From: Onthophagus taurus
Taxonomy: Eukaryota > Arthropoda > Insecta > Coleoptera > Scarabaeidae
Assembly: GCF_036711975.1 (NCBI RefSeq)
Contig: NC_091973.1
Coordinates: 6,324,001 to 6,388,000, forward strand
Direction of reading: 5' to 3'
DNA length: 64,000 bases
The translations under genes were made by a program, and so were the position numbers. The first letter of the stretch is position 1. The number at the start of each line of letters is the position of its first letter. The notes under the pieces were generated by a model that saw only the letters and a program-made list of their open reading frames with translations, was not told the origin of the DNA and made no database searches. Shown here piece by piece: positions 60,885 through 64,000 of the stretch.

Positions 60885-62745
60885 GAAGAATCGTTTATCT
60901 TCACTTCGCCAAGGTCGCTTGCGGGCGAGGCGCTAGATTTAAGTCATAAAATTAGTTAAGTTGAGGTTCGTATTTATAACGTGTCAATCCCAGCGCCTCG
61001 CCCATAAGCGAACTCCGCGAAATGAAAATAAACGATTTCTTATACAAGTATTGTGTACTTAATTTATTTTCCAAGACATCAAGTGAACGATTTTATCTAT
61101 TAACGCCGAGGTCGCTTGCGGGCGAGTCGCTAGATTTGATACTTTATAAACACAAACCTTAATTCAATGAGATTTGGCATTTAGGAGCTAAGATACCAGT
61201 TCCACCGCCTCGCCCGCAAGCGACCTCGGCGAAGTGAAGATAAACGATTTCTTATACAAGTATTGTTTACTTAGTTTACTTTCCAAGACATCAAGTGAAC
61301 GACTTCATCTAATACCGCCGAGGTCGCTTGCGGGCGAGGCGCTGGGTTTGACACATTATAAATACGAACCTCAACTCAACTAATTTTATGATTAAAATCT
61401 AGCGCCTCGCCCGCAAGCGACCTCGGCGAAGTGAAGATAAACGATTTCTTATACAAATAACTATTGTGTATCTAATACCGCCGAGGTCGCTTGCGGGCGA
61501 GGCGCTGGGATTGCCACATTATGAATACGAACCTCAACTCAACTAATTTTATGACTCAAATCTAGCGCCTCGCCCACAAGCGACCTCGGCGAAGTGAAAA
61601 TAAACGATTTCTTATACAAGTACCTATTGTGTATCTAATACCGCTGAGGTCACTTGCGGGCGAGGCGCTGGGATTGATACATTATGAACACGAACCTGAA
61701 CTCGACTAATTTTATAACCACGTGATATCAAATCTAGCGCCTCGCCCGCAAGCGACCTCGGCGAAGTGATGATAAACGATTTTTCATACAAGTATTGTGT
61801 ACTTAATTTACTTTCCAGGACATCAAGTGAACGATTTCATCTAATATCGCCGAGGTCGCTTGCGGGCGAGGCGCTGGAACTGTTATCTTAGCTCCTAAAT
61901 GCAAAATTTCATTGAATTAAGGTTTGTGTTTATAAAGTATTAGACCTAGCGCCTCGCCCGCAAGCGACCTCGGCGAAGTGATGATAAACAGTTTCTCATA
62001 CAAGTACTGTGTACTTAGTTTACTTTCCAAGACGTCAAGCGAACAATTTCATTTAATACCGCCGAGGTCGCTTGCGGCCGAGGCGCTGGGTTTGTCACAT
62101 TATAAATACGAACCTCAACTCAACTAATTTTATGACTCAAATCTAGCGCCTCGCCCGCAAGCGACCTCGGCGAAGTGAAGATAAACGATTTCTAATACAA
62201 GTACCTATTGTGTATCTAATACCGCCGAGGTCGCTTGCCGGCGAGGCACTGGGTTTGTCACATTATAAATACGAACCTCAACTCAACTAATTTTATGACT
62301 CAAATCTAGCGCCTCGCCCGCAAGCGACCTCGGCGAAGTGACGGTAAACGATTTCTCATACAAGTACCTATTGTGTATCTAATAGGAGGTCGCTTGCGGG
62401 CGAGGCGCTGGGATTGATACGTTATGAACACGAACCTCAACTCGACTAATTTTATAACTACGTGATATCAAATCTAGCGCCTCGCCCGCAAGCGACCTCG
62501 GCGAAGTGAAGATAAACGATTTCTCATACAAGTATTGTGTACTTAATTTACTTTCCAAGACATCAAGTGAACGATTTCATCTAATACCGCCGAGGTCGCT
62601 TGCGGGCGAGGCGGTGGAACCGCTATCTTAGCTCCTAAATGCAAAATTTCATTGAATTAAGGTTAGTGTTTATAAAGTATTAGGCCTAGCGCCTCGCCCG
62701 CAAGCGACCTCGGCGAAGTGATGATAAACAATTTCTCATACAAGT
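60885..62745. repeat. Palindromic repeat array, family 3
   Basis: Alternates GCCGAGGTCGCTTGCGGGCG (at about 61106, 61317, 61483, 61640, 61850, 62060, 62222, 62588) with its reverse complement CGCCCGCAAGCGACCTCGGC, so every ~27-bp arm is opposed to another. AT-rich loops of 60-90 bp lie between the arms and spacers ending in GATAAACGATTTCTTATACA join the units, giving periods near 165 or 210 bp. Two loop types occur, each in both orientations: one with TTAGCTCCTAAATGCAAAAT (61893, complement at 61165-61200), the other with ACGAACCTCAACTCAACTAA (61365, complement at 60955). Confidence 0.92.
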
Positions 62746-63217
62746 ACTGAGAGATGTGTAACACTGCGCTGCGCGGCGCAATTGAGTTAACTCAGTACAG
62801 TGTGTTACGCGCGCTAATACCCAACTTTAAAATGAGTCAACTCAATTGTGCCGAGTTAGACGCAACGCACTCGTAGGCCCAAAGCAGTTTAACGCACAAC
62901 CGCTATGGCGCGGGCGACATAAAACTTAGGGCTGGTATGTTCAAATATCTATAAAGTCCGCAATAGCTATACGACAGATCTGTCAGATTTATCAGCCTGT
63001 TATAGCCCTTCAAATGAGCAAAAATAATTTCGACATTGTACAAAACGCGTTATGTACTCCTTATATTCACGTTTTGTATACCGCCACCGTAACATATTCT
63101 CAGTTACGGAGTTTAACAGGGCTAAAAATCTGACAGATTTGTCAAATAGCGATTGAAGATTTATAGGTATGTAGTTGAAATGCGAGCGATAGATGTGATG
63201 CATCAGCAACTGTATTA
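62746..63217. mobile_element. Insertion into family 3, including a small inverted-repeat element
   Basis: The array stops at about 62745 and resumes near 63855. The left part is unusually GC-rich (CGCTGCGCGGCGCAATTGAG) with an imperfect palindrome around AACTCAGT. At about 62950-63180 arms of around 60 bp face each other (AGATCTGTCAGATTT and TAGCCCT on the left, AGGGCTA and AATCTGACAGATTTG on the right), which marks a small MITE. The PIF/Harbinger element at 63218 follows directly. Confidence 0.6.
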
Positions 63218-63803
63218 AGCCGGATTTATATTTGTCTGACGTGTTATGTCGTGATGCGCTCTGACGTAATGGTTAGTGTTCACATTTATATGTTGTGTTC
63301 TGACGCACTCTGGCGATATTTTGAATCAATACAATCGTAGCACTCAGAGAGTTCATACGTGGGTTTATAATGTTTTCCCATGAATCTTCTGATTCAAATT
63401 ATGAAGAAGATATTCATTTCATGGTACTGGCAACTGTTTTAAAAAAAGAAAAAGAGAAGATATTGGGTTCATCCAGTGAACAAAAAGAGAGAGGCTAGAG
63501 GCGAATTTCACGGCCTGATTAAAGAGCTTGAGAGCGATGCTGATAATGTTAAATGTAATTAAATTTAATATCGAAAGAAAGAAGAAACGCAAATCTGACG
63601 AGTCATAAGACAGGTGTACACTTGTCTGATCTGTCGTTATGCGTCACTTCCCACTCCACTGCTCTGACGGACATCGGGATCGTTGCTGATGCGACACAAC
63701 ACATGGCGACACACAAATATAAATCTCACCATAGTAAATGTATTCAACCGATACCGTTCTGACGCGTCACAATACGACATGTCAGACAAATATAAATCCG
63801 GCT
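63218..63803 (+). mobile_element. PIF/Harbinger non-autonomous element (586 bp)
   Basis: Terminal inverted repeats begin AGCCGGATTTATATTTGTCT on both ends (25 bp or more matching). They are flanked by the 3-bp direct repeat TTA at 63215-63217 and 63804-63806, the target-site type of the PIF/Harbinger superfamily. Inside is a short, frame-shifted remnant of the transposase N-terminus. Most of the transposase, including the catalytic DDE domain, is missing. Confidence 0.88.
63370..63562 (+). pseudogene. Harbinger transposase N-terminus, frame-shifted remnant
   Basis: Starts MFSHESSDSNYEEDIHFMVL, an acidic opening common in Harbinger transposases. After a run of A residues the matching frame moves by one: KKKKRRYWVHPVNKKREARG, then EFHGLIKELESD, the conserved block before the DDE nuclease. 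It ends at a TAA with no catalytic domain. Confidence 0.75.
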
Positions 63804-63854
63804 TTAATACATTGCGCTAACTCACTTAGGCGCGCCAGTATCAGTGTGTCAGTG

Positions 63855-64000
63855 TGGTATCATAGCTCCTAAATGTCAAATTTCATTGAATTAAGGTTTG
63901 TGTTTATAAAGTATCAGACCCAGCGCCTCGCCCGCAAGCGACCTCGGCGAAGTGAAAATAAACGATTTCTTATACAAGTACCTATTGTGTATCTAATACC
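63855..64000. repeat. Family 3 array, continuation after the insertions
   Basis: Resumes with the TAGCTCCTAAATGTCAAATT loop, GCGCCTCGCCCGCAAGCGAC arm and GATAAACGATTTCTTATACA spacer of the array at 60885-62745, and runs off the window end. Confidence 0.9.

Overview
The window looks like nuclear DNA of an insect. It is AT-rich, coding exons are split by short introns with GT..AG ends, and it carries insect genes: Mef2, Phm, the immune adaptor imd, G6PD, NAD-isocitrate dehydrogenase gamma, a Spot14/MIG12-family gene and the first exon of TRAPPC8. A beetle is a reasonable guess, but the sequence alone does not prove the order.

Layout. 1-1120: 3' half of G6PD (+). 1776-7181: complete Idh3g (-), convergent with G6PD, whose second intron is filled by non-LTR retrotransposon fragments and a foldback element. 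7182-13100: intergenic, dominated by a palindromic repeat array (family 1). 13223-14177: Spot14/MIG12-type gene (+). 15420-19290: about 11 copies of a dimeric ~350-bp satellite with a 1,059-bp higher-order duplication. 19973-25140: complete Phm (+), whose 3.7-kb fourth intron holds a second palindromic array (family 2) interrupted by an internally deleted Copia-type LTR element. 26200-29300: decayed hAT, Penelope-like and family 1 sequences. 29400-31343: GC-richer region, probably the distal promoter and 5' non-coding exons of Mef2. 31344-50009: large presumed intron/regulatory region with more family 1 arrays, a 499-bp tandem repeat, a jockey/R1-type element and dispersed repeats. 50010-55340: complete Mef2 CDS (+), with a 304-bp repeat in its first coding intron. 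55341-58520: Mef2 3' UTR with duplicated polyadenylation regions. 58920-59694: complete imd (+). 60196-60352: first coding exon of TRAPPC8 (+), whose intron carries a third palindromic array (family 3), itself hit by a MITE and a PIF/Harbinger element.

Exon structures were assembled by hand from splice signals and family conservation. All six CDSs whose end lies in the window keep frame to a single stop. Working together, the metabolic genes (G6PD for NADPH, Idh3g for the TCA cycle, Spot14/MIG12 for lipogenesis) form a loose neighbourhood, while Phm amidates neuropeptides, Mef2 drives muscle and fat-body transcription, and imd signals in antibacterial immunity.

The most unusual material is the set of three sequence-unrelated palindrome arrays. 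They share one design: GC-rich inverted arms around short AT-rich loops, tandemly repeated, with the loops present in both orientations.
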